From NCBI GenBank assembly GCA_030653335.1, contig JAURZP010000089.1:1-8993 (forward strand): a DNA stretch of 8,993 bases, in the 5' to 3' direction. Position 1 is the first letter of the stretch; every line of letters begins with the position of its first letter. Of the stretch, positions 1 through 6,514 are shown in pieces. Source of the stretch: Methanoregula sp. Lineage in GTDB: Archaea > Halobacteriota > Methanomicrobia > Methanomicrobiales > Methanospirillaceae. Below the pieces are notes generated by a model. That model ran no database searches. It had not been told where the DNA came from and was given only the letters and a program-made list of their open reading frames with translations. The translations under genes were made by a program, and so were the position numbers.

Positions 1-2
1 AA

Positions 3-1094
3 CACTGCATTCTTGCCGTAGGCCCGGAACTGAATTCGAATGCGACTATCTACCGCAACGGGTTTGCCGTCACCTCGCCGCATGTGGGCAATGTGCGGAA
101 CCCGGCGACCTTAGAGTACCTGCAGGAGACGGTTCGGAACCTCCAGCGGGTGCTGGGCGCAAAGTTTAACGTGATCGCACACGATCTCCACCCGCAGTTC
201 CTCTCTACCCGGTTCGCCCGCGAGCTGGCAGCGGAACATTCACTGGAACTGATCCCGGTACAGCACCACCGGGCGCATATCGCAGCAGCGACAACAGAGC
301 CCTGCATCGGCATCGCGATCGACGGGGTAGGGTACGGCGATGACGGGACAGTCTGGGGCGGGGAGATCTTCAGCGGGGCGGTGCCGGACTTCCGGCGTGT
401 TGCGCATCTCGAACCGGTGCCGATGCCCGGCGGGGATCTCGCGACCCGGTTTCCGGAGCGGATGCTCTACGGCATCCTGCCCGATGAGCGGATCCTCGCG
501 CTGCTGGCCAACCGGGGGTGGTCGGATATCGAACTTGGGGTGATGCGAAAACAGGTGGCATCGGGATTCAATGTCCCCCTGACGAGCAGTACCGGCAGGG
601 TGCTCGATGCTGCCGCAGCATTGCTCAACATCTGCCGGGAGAAGACCTATGATGGCGAGCCGGCCACGAAACTCGCAGCTGCAGCATATAGCGGGCATGC
701 CGGACCGTGGGAACTGGTGTATGGTTCCGATACCGGTTGCGCTATACTCTCCACCCATTCACTGATGGAGACGGCACTTGACCGGATGCAGGAAGCACCA
801 AAGGGAGATCGTCAGGCAGTGCGGGATATCGCTGCATCGTTCCAGTACAATCTATCGCGGGGCATTGCTGCTCTTGCCATCCATGCTGCGGACAAAGACG
901 GCATGCAAAAGATTGCGATCAGCGGGGGGGTTGCGATCAACCACGCGATCCGCGAGACGATAAAGAATGAGATTACTAAAGCGGGCTATGACTGCGTCAT
1001 CAATACCGATTACCCGCTTGGTGATGGCTGTGTTTCCTACGGGCAGTGCGTGTATGCAGGAAAATCTCTGGACCAGACGAGAACGGGGATATGA
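3..1094 (+). CDS. hypF: Carbamoyltransferase HypF, C-terminal part (5' end outside window)
   Basis: HypF makes the carbamoyl group that becomes the cyanide ligands of the [NiFe]-hydrogenase active site: it converts carbamoyl phosphate to carbamoyl adenylate and passes the carbamoyl group to the C-terminal cysteine of HypE in the cytoplasm. The frame is open from the left edge and has no start here; about 363 residues of a protein usually near 750 are visible, corresponding to the Kae1-like C-terminal domain, so the acylphosphatase, zinc-finger and YrdC domains lie to the left. Visible motifs are the metal-binding VQHHRAHIAA (near 258-287), the nucleotide-binding DGVGYGDDGT (near 321-350) and ISGGVAINH (near 918-944), ending in a DYPLGDGCVSYGQ block like the family's NDGGISLGQ. 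A GTG at 84 is only an internal valine. Identification is firm; the hydrogenase served cannot be told from this window. Confidence 0.93.
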   Translation, partial: HCILAVGPELNSNATIYRNGFAVTSPHVGNVRNPATLEYLQETVRNLQRVLGAKFNVIAHDLHPQFLSTRFARELAAEHSLELIPVQHHRAHIAAATTEPCIGIAIDGVGYGDDGTVWGGEIFSGAVPDFRRVAHLEPVPMPGGDLATRFPERMLYGILPDERILALLANRGWSDIELGVMRKQVASGFNVPLTSSTGRVLDAAAALLNICREKTYDGEPATKLAAAAYSGHAGPWELVYGSDTGCAILSTHSLMETALDRMQEAPKGDRQAVRDIAASFQYNLSRGIAALAIHAADKDGMQKIAISGGVAINHAIRETIKNEITKAGYDCVINTDYPLGDGCVSYGQCVYAGKSLDQTRTGI

Positions 1095-1156
1095 ATACGT
1101 CAGCTTTCTTCGAGCACTTTATCCGTTGGGAGACATAAACAAAGGAAGTAACTGCG

Positions 1157-1579
1157 ATGGAACCCGCTGAACCAGTCACTGATAAAGAGCATAAGATAAA
1201 AGACCTTGAGCAGGACTTAAACGATCTCCGACAGGGGCTTACCGTTGTCAGGGACTTTTATAAGGACCTGAAGTCTGCCACAAAAGAACAGGATGCATCC
1301 CTGGAAATTGATGAAGCGATCGTCAAACCTCTCATAGAAGACGAACTCGAATTCGAGGGCCTCTGGAGTTTTCACGAAGAAGTGCTGGTGGCAGATCCGT
1401 TGGCCCAGGTTCCCTGCACAGCGATGTATGAGGCGTTTGTGCAGTTCTGCATCAAAAACGGCAGAAGCGTGATGCCGCAGGAAGCCTTCGAGTTTGTCTT
1501 TGAGCATATGGAGAATCCAAAACCCGCATGCGATCGCGGGAACTGGGGTGGCTACCGGCTTCGCACTACCGGGAAGTGA
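1157..1579 (+). CDS. Hypothetical protein with N-terminal coiled coil and possible winged-helix C-terminus
   Basis: This is a 140-residue acidic protein that I do not recognise. Residues about 10-45 (EHKIKDLEQDLNDLRQGLTV and onward) are charged and helical with heptad-like leucines, suggesting a short coiled coil. Residues about 88-138 (TAMYEAFVQFCIKNGRSVMP, then an aromatic helix, then a GGYRLR strand) resemble the small winged-helix segment found at the C-terminus of phage and plasmid primase-type proteins; this is pattern matching by eye and the rest of a primase is absent. There is no signal peptide or membrane segment. The ATG start is supported by GGAAGT at 1144-1149, seven bases upstream. 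It lies 62 bases after hypF on the same strand and may be co-transcribed, but nothing ties it to hydrogenase maturation. The start and reality of the gene are well supported; function is open. Confidence 0.72.
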   Translation: MEPAEPVTDKEHKIKDLEQDLNDLRQGLTVVRDFYKDLKSATKEQDASLEIDEAIVKPLIEDELEFEGLWSFHEEVLVADPLAQVPCTAMYEAFVQFCIKNGRSVMPQEAFEFVFEHMENPKPACDRGNWGGYRLRTTGK

Positions 1580-1580
1580 G

Positions 1581-1726
1581 ATGAGCATGGGGAAAAACCT
1601 CACAGGCGCCCAGATTAAAAAAAACGAGCCCGTTTTTACTACCAGGTAAATGAGCAGCAAAAAGATGCAGAACTGGAGATACGGTTCTTTTATTGTGGTA
1701 TGGACGCATTAAAAAGGATATTATGA
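1581..1726 (+). pseudogene. Very short gene-like stretch joined only by a -1 shift at an A8 run
   Basis: An ATG at 1581 follows GGAAGTGAG directly after the previous stop, so translation could be coupled. Its own frame gives MSMGKNLTGAQIKKN and ends at TAA 1647. At 1617-1624 there is a run of eight A. Moving one base back there (or adding one A) enters a frame that is open to TGA at 1724 and reads as a protein-like helix: ARFYYQVNEQQKDAELEIRF, then FYCGMDALKRIL. The joined product would be about 48 residues. The second frame has no ATG, GTG or TTG before this helix, so it needs the shift. It could be a broken small gene, a sequence error in the homopolymer, or programmed slippage. The last bases overlap the 3' end of the facing lipoprotein gene. 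I do not recognise the family. Confidence 0.35.
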
Positions 1727-2854
1727 GGAGATCCTCTCGGCCTTGTAAAAGCCTCTGCTTGCCGTAGAGGGCCTGTCAGTAAACGGCGTGACCAGCCGGA
1801 ACTGCCAGACAACCTGTCCATCCTTTGTCACTTCAATGATCCGGTCACACTCGGTGATCAGGGTATTACCATTCGGGAGCCGGTTAACGTCACGGACCGG
1901 CCAGGACTGGCGGTTCAGGATCGTGTAATTCCATACAATATTTTCGGAGGGATCGATTTCAATTGCTTCATGCGGGGCATCATGGTTGGCGATAAGGATA
2001 TTCCCGTTTGATAATACGAGGGGATCGTGTTGCGCTTTAAGGTATCCTTTTCCAATCGTCTTTACCAGTTTTCCTGCGGGATTAACTTCAGCAATAAAAT
2101 TGAAATTTCTCAGGCTTACCAGGGTATTACCTGAATCCAGTCGCGAGACCGCGTTTGTATGTGTCCACCCTTCCTCTGATATGCTCGCATATTCAGGCCC
2201 GGTAAATACGTCCCTTGCATACCATGACCAGACCCGGTTCCCGGATGGATCAATCTCTTTTACCTGTGCATCGCCGGCTGTATCACTGGCACCGAACGCA
2301 ATTAAGGTATTACCGTTCGAAAGCCTGTCAGCGTCATGAGAGACTTGTCGATCCAGATATTTCCACACTACCTGTTTATTCCGGTTAATCTCGTACACCC
2401 CGTTTCTTGGAAGGACGGTTAAGATGTTGCCATTTTTCAGCACCTCGACATCCCAACCGGGGTTTGTATAGGATTTCAGTTCATCGGGCAGTGAGTACTC
2501 CCATACGATCTCCCCGAGCCGGTTCACTTCAATAATCCGCGGGTGGCTGGCGTCATGGTTGTCTGCAAGGATTGTTGTTCCCGGCCAGATCTTCTCAGGA
2601 ACTGATATGTCAACAATAAAAGCCGGGTCAGGTGTGCCGCGATTCTGAACTTCAGTCACCGTTACCACAGGTGTGGCCGGCTGGGGTGTTGGTGATTGAG
2701 TGGTCTGCGTGGATATTCCCACGGTGGGAGAGCCAGTCATGGTGGGTGTCGGGGAGACCGTCTTTTGAAGATCTGTGCCGGGCTGCGTGCAACCAGCGAC
2801 GAGAAACACTATGATAACCAGAGCAAGACAGGGAATATAGTGAAAAGATTTCAT
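1721..2854 (-). CDS. Arylsulfotransferase-family six-repeat beta-propeller lipoprotein
   Basis: This 377-residue exported protein starts with a lipoprotein signal (MKSFHYIPCLALVIIVFLVAGC); the LVAG-C lipobox puts the anchored cysteine at residue 22. A Pro/Thr/Ser-rich linker (about 23-75) leads to a beta-propeller with six sheet repeats marked by GEIVWEY, KQVVWKY, NRVWSWY, GKLVKTI, ENIVWNY and GQVVWQF and by recurring NGN-T/I-L turns. In ASST-type arylsulfotransferases, which move sulfate between phenols, conserved histidines and an arginine sit in such turns. Here the likely equivalents are H173 (SHDADRL), H232 (WTHTNAV) with R249 (SLR), and H276 (AQHDPLV), so activity is possible though the substrate is unknown. 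I prefer the ATG at 2854 to the TTG at 2884 because it starts the signal peptide cleanly; no strong ribosome binding site precedes either. It could equally be a non-catalytic surface propeller. Confidence 0.82.
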   Translation of the reverse strand: MKSFHYIPCLALVIIVFLVAGCTQPGTDLQKTVSPTPTMTGSPTVGISTQTTQSPTPQPATPVVTVTEVQNRGTPDPAFIVDISVPEKIWPGTTILADNHDASHPRIIEVNRLGEIVWEYSLPDELKSYTNPGWDVEVLKNGNILTVLPRNGVYEINRNKQVVWKYLDRQVSHDADRLSNGNTLIAFGASDTAGDAQVKEIDPSGNRVWSWYARDVFTGPEYASISEEGWTHTNAVSRLDSGNTLVSLRNFNFIAEVNPAGKLVKTIGKGYLKAQHDPLVLSNGNILIANHDAPHEAIEIDPSENIVWNYTILNRQSWPVRDVNRLPNGNTLITECDRIIEVTKDGQVVWQFRLVTPFTDRPSTASRGFYKAERISS

Positions 2855-2865
2855 AGAAGTGAGAT

Positions 2866-2907
2866 TCGTATACGATACTATCAACCTGTTGGTTTACCCG
2901 GCCGGGT
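2866..2907 (-). promoter_or_regulatory. Two palindromes upstream of the lipoprotein gene
   Basis: Two perfect inverted repeats lie in the 5' region of the lipoprotein gene: TCGTATACGA at 2866-2875 (12 bases from the ATG) and ACCCGGCCGGGT at 2896-2907. Their size and symmetry fit operators for a dimeric regulator or short RNA hairpins, but no protein is implied by the sequence. A TATA-like CATATATG lies at about 2990-2997 on either strand; if used it would give a leader of about 110 bases containing both palindromes. All of this is inference from symmetry and position. Confidence 0.3.
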
Positions 2908-3215
2908 TCTTCCTGAGCAGAACTCGCCCGTAATGGTAGTTCCTTACAAATTCCGGGCTTCTGGAAAAATGAGGAGACTGCCCTGTTGAGAACATATATG
3001 ACCGGCTGACAGCCCTTTTTTTTTGAAAAGTGAACTGCCAGGACTTTTTTTCAAACCATTACCATGCGTCATTGAACGCAGAATGTTTACATTCAAAGGA
3101 AAGATTTTTTCCGACGAAGGATTGTAACAGGTTCCCGCAAAGGACCGTATGCGATGTGGGTGTTCAACAATCGGGAGATTACTAAAACAGAGAGATGAGT
3201 TAACTGTACTACTTG
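2908..3215. other. Non-coding spacer with three plus-strand T runs
   Basis: No gene is seen between the lipoprotein start and the end of the ribosomal operon. The frames open here are continuations of antisense or shifted frames of the L12 gene. Visible structure: T9 at 3016-3024, T7 at 3045-3051 and T6 at 3105-3110 on the plus strand, and a small inverted repeat TGCGT/ACGCA at 3065-3080. The T runs would act as archaeal terminators only for transcription moving rightward, for which there is no obvious gene to the left. Confidence 0.5.
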
Positions 3216-3237
3216 GTAAGAGAAGAGAAAAAAAGAG
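3216..3237 (-). terminator. T-rich terminator of the ribosomal operon
   Basis: Directly after the L12 stop, the minus strand reads a pyrimidine-rich stretch with seven consecutive T (3228-3234) and then TCTTCTCTT. Archaeal intrinsic termination needs only such T-rich tracts, without a strong hairpin, so this is the natural end of the rpl11-rpl12 message. Confidence 0.55.
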
Positions 3238-3238
3238 A

Positions 3239-3547
3239 TTAGCCGAACAGGGCACCGAGCCCTGCCATACCGCTCTCTTCTTCCTGCTTCTTGTCCTCTT
3301 CCTTGTGCTCTTCCTTAGCGGGTGCTGCGTGGCCTGCTGCTGCGGGTGCTGCTGCTGCGGCAACCGGGGCAACTGCTGCCTTGCTGATTGCCTCTTCAAT
3401 GTTCACGCCATCGAGCGCTGCAACGAGTGCCTTGATCCGTGATTCATTTGCTGCTACACCGGCGGCAGTAAGGACTGCCTTTACGCCATTCTCATCGACT
3501 TTCTTGCCTGCTTTGTGCAGGAGAAGTGCTGCATAGATATACTCCAT
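3239..3547 (-). CDS. rpl12: Ribosomal protein P1/L12 (archaeal, stalk)
   Basis: This 102-residue acidic protein forms the flexible ribosomal stalk as dimers bound to uL10 and recruits the translational GTPases. The N-terminal dimerisation domain is clear (MEYIYAALLLHKAGKKV through about residue 58), followed by an Ala/Pro-rich hinge (about 59-77), a Lys/Glu-rich segment, and the conserved factor-binding tail ending GMAGLGALFG. Length matches the archaeal family, and it is unrelated in sequence to bacterial bL12. The start ATG is preceded by GAGGTAG at a good distance. It is the last gene of the operon, 19 bases after rpl10, and is followed by a T-rich terminator. A plus-strand frame across it looks like a cysteine-rich membrane protein, but this is only the complement of its Ala, Glu and Lys codons. 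Confidence 0.97.
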   Translation of the reverse strand: MEYIYAALLLHKAGKKVDENGVKAVLTAAGVAANESRIKALVAALDGVNIEEAISKAAVAPVAAAAAPAAAGHAAPAKEEHKEEDKKQEEESGMAGLGALFG

Positions 3548-3566
3548 CTTAAACTACCTCAAATTA

Positions 3567-4415
3567 TTATTTAACCAGGCCGTTGATCGCCTGGCTTTCA
3601 TGATACGCTTTACCAATAATCGCATCGATAACGTCTTTCTCGTAGATCGCTGCCTCAACGGCAAGACCGCGGGCTTCCCTCACGGCTTTCGTCAGGATAG
3701 CATCCATCGTGTCTTTCGTTGGGATCGCTGCATTGACCGACAGGTTGAACGCCTGCAGGCTTGCGAGCTGGATCTGTCCGAGGATGACGGTCTCATCTAC
3801 CGAGAGAACGGACGGCTCAAAGATGCTGCCTTCTGAATACGCGGCCTGAAGTGCAAGTCCAACGTCCATGGGCTTGATGTCAAGCTTTGCCAGCACCGTG
3901 GCAAGTTTTGCCGAGATGACTCCGCCTTTCTTGACTACCGTCTTGGTCTCTCTGATCTTGACCTTGCCGCCTTCAATTGCTGCGGGTATGCCTGCCTGCT
4001 GGAGTTCCCCGACAATCGGACCCGGTTTGAAACTGGTCGGACCCTTCTCGATGACGATATCCTCCGGTGCTTTCTCACCGGCTTTTGCCGCCATCTTGGT
4101 CTTGGTCTTTTCCAGCTGCTTGAAGAGCTTGAACGGGTTGTCGTTGGTGAAGATGATCGCCGAGTGACCGGAGATGTACTTCGAGAGGTTCTTGACGTCG
4201 CCGCCAATCTCCTCAAACGCGTGCTTAATTAGCGTGTTCCTCGTCACTTTGATGACAGCTTTTCCCCGCAGGTTCCTGCGGATCTGCTGCACCTGCTGTG
4301 CCGGGATACCGTACATATCCACCAGCCCGATTAAGGAGAACTGTTTTGCGTTCTTCTTAATGTCTGCGACTTCGTCCTTTTTCCAGGAGGGCAGGTGGTG
4401 TGTATACAACGCCAT
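3567..4415 (-). CDS. rpl10: Ribosomal protein uL10 (P0), short form without acidic tail
   Basis: uL10/P0 is the base of the ribosomal stalk: its N-terminal domain binds 23S rRNA together with uL11, and its C-terminal helices carry L12 dimers. The 282 residues include the rRNA-binding domain (about 1-105, with KVTRNTLIKHAFEE) and the inserted archaeal domain (about 107-185, with GPTSFKPGPIVGELQQAGIP). Two L12-binding-type helices follow (about 234-256 and 260-281), and the protein then stops at NGLVK. Typical archaeal P0 proteins continue with a third helix, an Ala-rich hinge and an acidic tail ending like L12; these are missing. The stop is followed by only 19 bases before rpl12, so no remnant of the tail remains. 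The ATG shares one base with the rpl1 stop (TAATG), indicating translational coupling, with TGAGG upstream as ribosome binding site. Confidence 0.96.
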   Translation of the reverse strand: MALYTHHLPSWKKDEVADIKKNAKQFSLIGLVDMYGIPAQQVQQIRRNLRGKAVIKVTRNTLIKHAFEEIGGDVKNLSKYISGHSAIIFTNDNPFKLFKQLEKTKTKMAAKAGEKAPEDIVIEKGPTSFKPGPIVGELQQAGIPAAIEGGKVKIRETKTVVKKGGVISAKLATVLAKLDIKPMDVGLALQAAYSEGSIFEPSVLSVDETVILGQIQLASLQAFNLSVNAAIPTKDTMDAILTKAVREARGLAVEAAIYEKDVIDAIIGKAYHESQAINGLVK

Positions 4416-5059
4416 TATTCCAGCCTCACTGCGGGACCCATCGTGGTCTTGACAAAGATGGAACGAACGTTCAATGGACCCTGTGCAAGGACAGACTCGA
4501 TCCTTTTTACGATCGTTTCAATGTTCTCGGCGACCTGTTCCGGCTTCATAGCCGTTGTACCGACCTTTGAAGAGAAGACCGTCTTGTCTTTGGTACGGAT
4601 CTTCACAGAGTTGCGCAGGCGTGCGACAATCGGGCGGATATCCACCTGTGCAGCAATCGGCATCGGCATTCTGCCCCGCGGACCGAGCCGGGGACCTAAA
4701 TACCGGCCAACGCCGGCCATAACACCCATCTCTGCAAGGAAGTACCGGTATGTACTGGCAACTCTCCGTGCTTCGCGGGGCTGACCGCCGAGCCGTTCAA
4801 CTTCTTCAGGGCCGATAATCAGTTCAACCTTGGCTTCTTTAGCCTGCGTGACGATGTCGCCTTTCCCGATGACACAGATTTTTATCTGCTGACCTGTGCC
4901 GTGGGGAAGCATGATCGTCTCGTCGATACGATTTTTCGGCTGCGCCATATCGATATTCTTGAGATTGATGGTAATATCGATGCTCTCAGAGAACTTACGC
5001 TCTGGCGCTTTTTCAATCGCCGCGTTTACGGCTTCCAAAATTTTGGCCCTATCAACCAT
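4415..5059 (-). CDS. rpl1: Ribosomal protein uL1
   Basis: uL1 binds the L1 stalk of 23S rRNA and helps release deacylated tRNA from the E site; in Methanococcus the protein also represses its own operon by binding its mRNA. The 214 residues match archaeal length. Recognisable parts are the N-terminal region (RKFSESIDITINLKNIDMAQ, then PKNRIDETIMLPHGTG), domain II with GVGRYLGPRLGPRGRMP, and the C-terminal KVGTTAMKPEQVAENI. ATG at 5059 is preceded by a strong TGGAGGAAT ribosome binding site. A 55-base spacer separates it from rpl11 and contains a second GGAG sequence without a nearby start codon. The stop overlaps the rpl10 start by one base. An L1-binding regulatory hairpin like that of Methanococcus could not be recognised with confidence. 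Confidence 0.97.
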   Translation of the reverse strand: MVDRAKILEAVNAAIEKAPERKFSESIDITINLKNIDMAQPKNRIDETIMLPHGTGQQIKICVIGKGDIVTQAKEAKVELIIGPEEVERLGGQPREARRVASTYRYFLAEMGVMAGVGRYLGPRLGPRGRMPMPIAAQVDIRPIVARLRNSVKIRTKDKTVFSSKVGTTAMKPEQVAENIETIVKRIESVLAQGPLNVRSIFVKTTMGPAVRLE

Positions 5060-5114
5060 CAGATTCCTCCATAGTTCTGCGACCGGACTTTCGATCTCCT
5101 ATGGTTTTCTCATG

Positions 5115-5591
5115 TTATTTCACGAGAACGCTGTCATACTTGCCTTCATTGATGAGGGCGAAGACATCTTTTGCCTTCTTGCCGTCAACGGTAACTCCCA
5201 TGCTGACACACGTGCCGATGACTTCCTTAACGGCAGTCTTTAACTCGTACGAGAGCATGTTTTCGAGTTTCATGTTGGCAATTCTGATAGCGGCCTCGAA
5301 TGGTAGATTGCCTACCACTTTGACGTTGGGCTCTGCGGATCCTTTCTCGATATTGGCCTCTTTCTTGATGAGTGCCGTCACTGGTGGGATACCCACGGTG
5401 ATCGTGAATTTCTTCTTGTCGTCAACTGTGATAACAACCGGGACCTGCATTCCGTTGAAGGACGCGGTCTTTACGTTGATCTCATCGACGACAGCTTTCA
5501 CGTTGATACCGAGTGGTCCGAGCGATGGTCCTAATGGGGGACCAGCCGTTGCCTTTCCGCCGGGTACTAAAACCTCGACCACTTCTGCCAT
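5115..5591 (-). CDS. rpl11: Ribosomal protein uL11
   Basis: uL11 binds the GTPase-associated region of 23S rRNA with uL10 and takes part in factor-dependent steps of translation. The 158 residues begin MAEVVEVLVPGGKATAGPPL and continue with the diagnostic PPLGPSLGPLGINV motif (about 18-31); the C-terminal RNA-binding domain follows with GIPPVTALIKKEA and ends at DSVLVK. Length and sequence are typical of archaea. ATG at 5591 has GGTG about eight bases upstream. It is the first gene of the ribosomal operon, and its probable promoter lies about 130 bases upstream, at the end of the endonuclease gene. In many euryarchaea the next genes upstream are secE and spt5/nusG; here it is a restriction-modification pair. 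Confidence 0.97.
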   Translation of the reverse strand: MAEVVEVLVPGGKATAGPPLGPSLGPLGINVKAVVDEINVKTASFNGMQVPVVITVDDKKKFTITVGIPPVTALIKKEANIEKGSAEPNVKVVGNLPFEAAIRIANMKLENMLSYELKTAVKEVIGTCVSMGVTVDGKKAKDVFALINEGKYDSVLVK

Positions 5592-5610
5592 AGTCTTTGC
5601 ACCATGCCGT

Positions 5611-5635
5611 CCCTAAAATAGGGCTCCAAGCTTGG
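5611..5635 (-). promoter_or_regulatory. Double inverted repeat in the rpl11 leader
   Basis: Two adjacent symmetric elements lie 20-45 bases upstream of the rpl11 start: CCCTA-AAA-TAGGG (5611-5623; five-pair stem, three-base loop) and the perfect palindrome CCAAGCTTGG (5626-5635). If transcription starts near 5700, both are in the mRNA leader and could fold just before the ribosome binding site. A role in regulating the ribosomal operon is inference from position only. Confidence 0.3.
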
Positions 5636-5721
5636 GTCTGTAAATATTGATGGCTGGGGACATAAAGGTGACTGGGGGAGGGGTAGATGAAATATGACCG
5701 GGCGGTTTCATCCAAATAAAA

Positions 5722-5729
5722 TTTATAAA
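5722..5729 (-). promoter_or_regulatory. Probable TATA box of the rpl11-rpl1-rpl10-rpl12 operon
   Basis: The minus strand reads TTTATAAA followed by TTTTATTT, a near-ideal archaeal TATA box. The expected transcription start is about 25 bases downstream, near 5700, leaving a leader of about 110 bases before rpl11. The TAA inside the box is the stop codon of the upstream endonuclease gene, so promoter and coding end overlap. A weaker TATA-like CAATATTTAC near 5641-5650 is an alternative that would give a leader of about 30 bases. Confidence 0.55.
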
Positions 5730-6511
5730 TGCCATCGGGTCCGGTACGCAACACAAATTTTTTCCAGCATCTTCTGGTACTCAGCATCGATATCGATACC
5801 CAGATTATTCTCCCTGGCGAGGAACGGAGGATTCACATTATCGATGAAGACCGGGATGTAGAGGATGTAATCATAACCCCTGACATGGGTCAGCCCGATC
5901 TTCCGGGTGGGAAGAGCCTGGAACTTTTTCATCGTCTGCACAGGATCGTTCATGCGGTTTTCGCTGATATCCTCCGAAAAATCATCCCATAATTTCTGAT
6001 CTCCTGAAGATAATCGCGGCACAACCGTATCCTTAAACACGTGAACTTTTTTCTTGAAATGGGATTTTACACCGTCAGGAATATTCAGTACACGTTCAGA
6101 TATACCGACCATGACAGTGGCTCCCATGATGATCTCGGATTTTATGCCGTGGAGATCCTGCAATACTTCGTACAGGTCATCGAACCGGGCGTCACGATTC
6201 CGGTGAGCAGTAATGACGGATTTATTTTCAATACATATCCTGACATTCTTGAGATCGGGATTACCGGAAGTGTCCGGTTCTCCGATGAGCAGATCCATTT
6301 TCCTTCCCCGTTTGGTGGGAGACCTGACATTCAGCCAGTGTTTGACGATGTGATTATCAATATCATTTCTCAGTTCAGGACATTTTTGCATCAGGTCCCG
6401 GAATATCCCCAAGCTGACGAGATCTGAATGCGTCTCCTGGCGATGATTGTGATAATGTTCTGTCACAATGTTGTCAATCACTTCGTCAAACGGTGTTTTC
6501 ACAACAATCAT
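5723..6511 (-). CDS. Type II restriction endonuclease, PD-(D/E)XK fold
   Basis: This 262-residue protein is the probable cleaving partner of the DNA methyltransferase encoded just upstream. The nuclease signature is visible: D73 in KMDLLIG, then E95-N-K97 in RICIENKSVITAHRNRDARF, which fits the D-x(n)-E-x-K metal site of PD-(D/E)XK endonucleases. A basic stretch (TKRGRK, 66-71) lies just before the site and a charged helix (RFDDLYEVLQDLHGI) after it. There is no signal peptide or membrane segment. The gene begins three bases after the methyltransferase stop. AGG abuts the ATG at 6511, which is too close for a normal ribosome binding site, so GTG at 6502 (codon 4) is a possible alternative start. 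Composition is richer in A+T than the ribosomal genes. I do not recognise the specificity or a named family; the endonuclease role rests on motif plus context. Confidence 0.75.
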   Translation of the reverse strand: MIVVKTPFDEVIDNIVTEHYHNHRQETHSDLVSLGIFRDLMQKCPELRNDIDNHIVKHWLNVRSPTKRGRKMDLLIGEPDTSGNPDLKNVRICIENKSVITAHRNRDARFDDLYEVLQDLHGIKSEIIMGATVMVGISERVLNIPDGVKSHFKKKVHVFKDTVVPRLSSGDQKLWDDFSEDISENRMNDPVQTMKKFQALPTRKIGLTHVRGYDYILYIPVFIDNVNPPFLARENNLGIDIDAEYQKMLEKICVAYRTRWHL

Positions 6512-6514
6512 CCT

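Noticed and set aside
240..758. 172-codon minus-strand frame across hypF
   Set aside because: It is wholly antisense to clearly conserved HypF motifs, a common result of G+C-rich codons.
1217..1660. 147-codon minus-strand frame opposite the 140-residue hypothetical gene
   Set aside because: The plus-strand gene has a good ribosome binding site and protein-like composition; the antisense frame has neither.
2944..3399. Minus-strand 151-codon frame starting inside rpl12
   Set aside because: Its first half is a shifted frame of rpl12 (Gln/Arg-rich low-complexity shadow) and the rest lacks protein-like character or a start signal.
3149..3442. Plus-strand frame resembling a small cysteine-rich membrane lipoprotein
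   Set aside because: It is antisense to rpl12; the Cys, Leu and Val runs are the complement of the Ala, Glu and Lys codons of the L12 hinge and tail.
3935..4216. Arg/Ser-rich minus-strand frame inside rpl10
   Set aside because: It is a shifted frame of the uL10 gene on the same strand.
4980..5059. L1 autoregulatory RNA site inside the start of rpl1
   Set aside because: A GGCG/CGCC pairing is present early in the gene, but the flanking helix and loop seen at the Methanococcus site could not be matched by eye.
5101..5616. 171-codon plus-strand frame across rpl11
   Set aside because: It is the complement of rpl11, Ser/Thr/Phe-rich, with no ribosome binding site or family resemblance.
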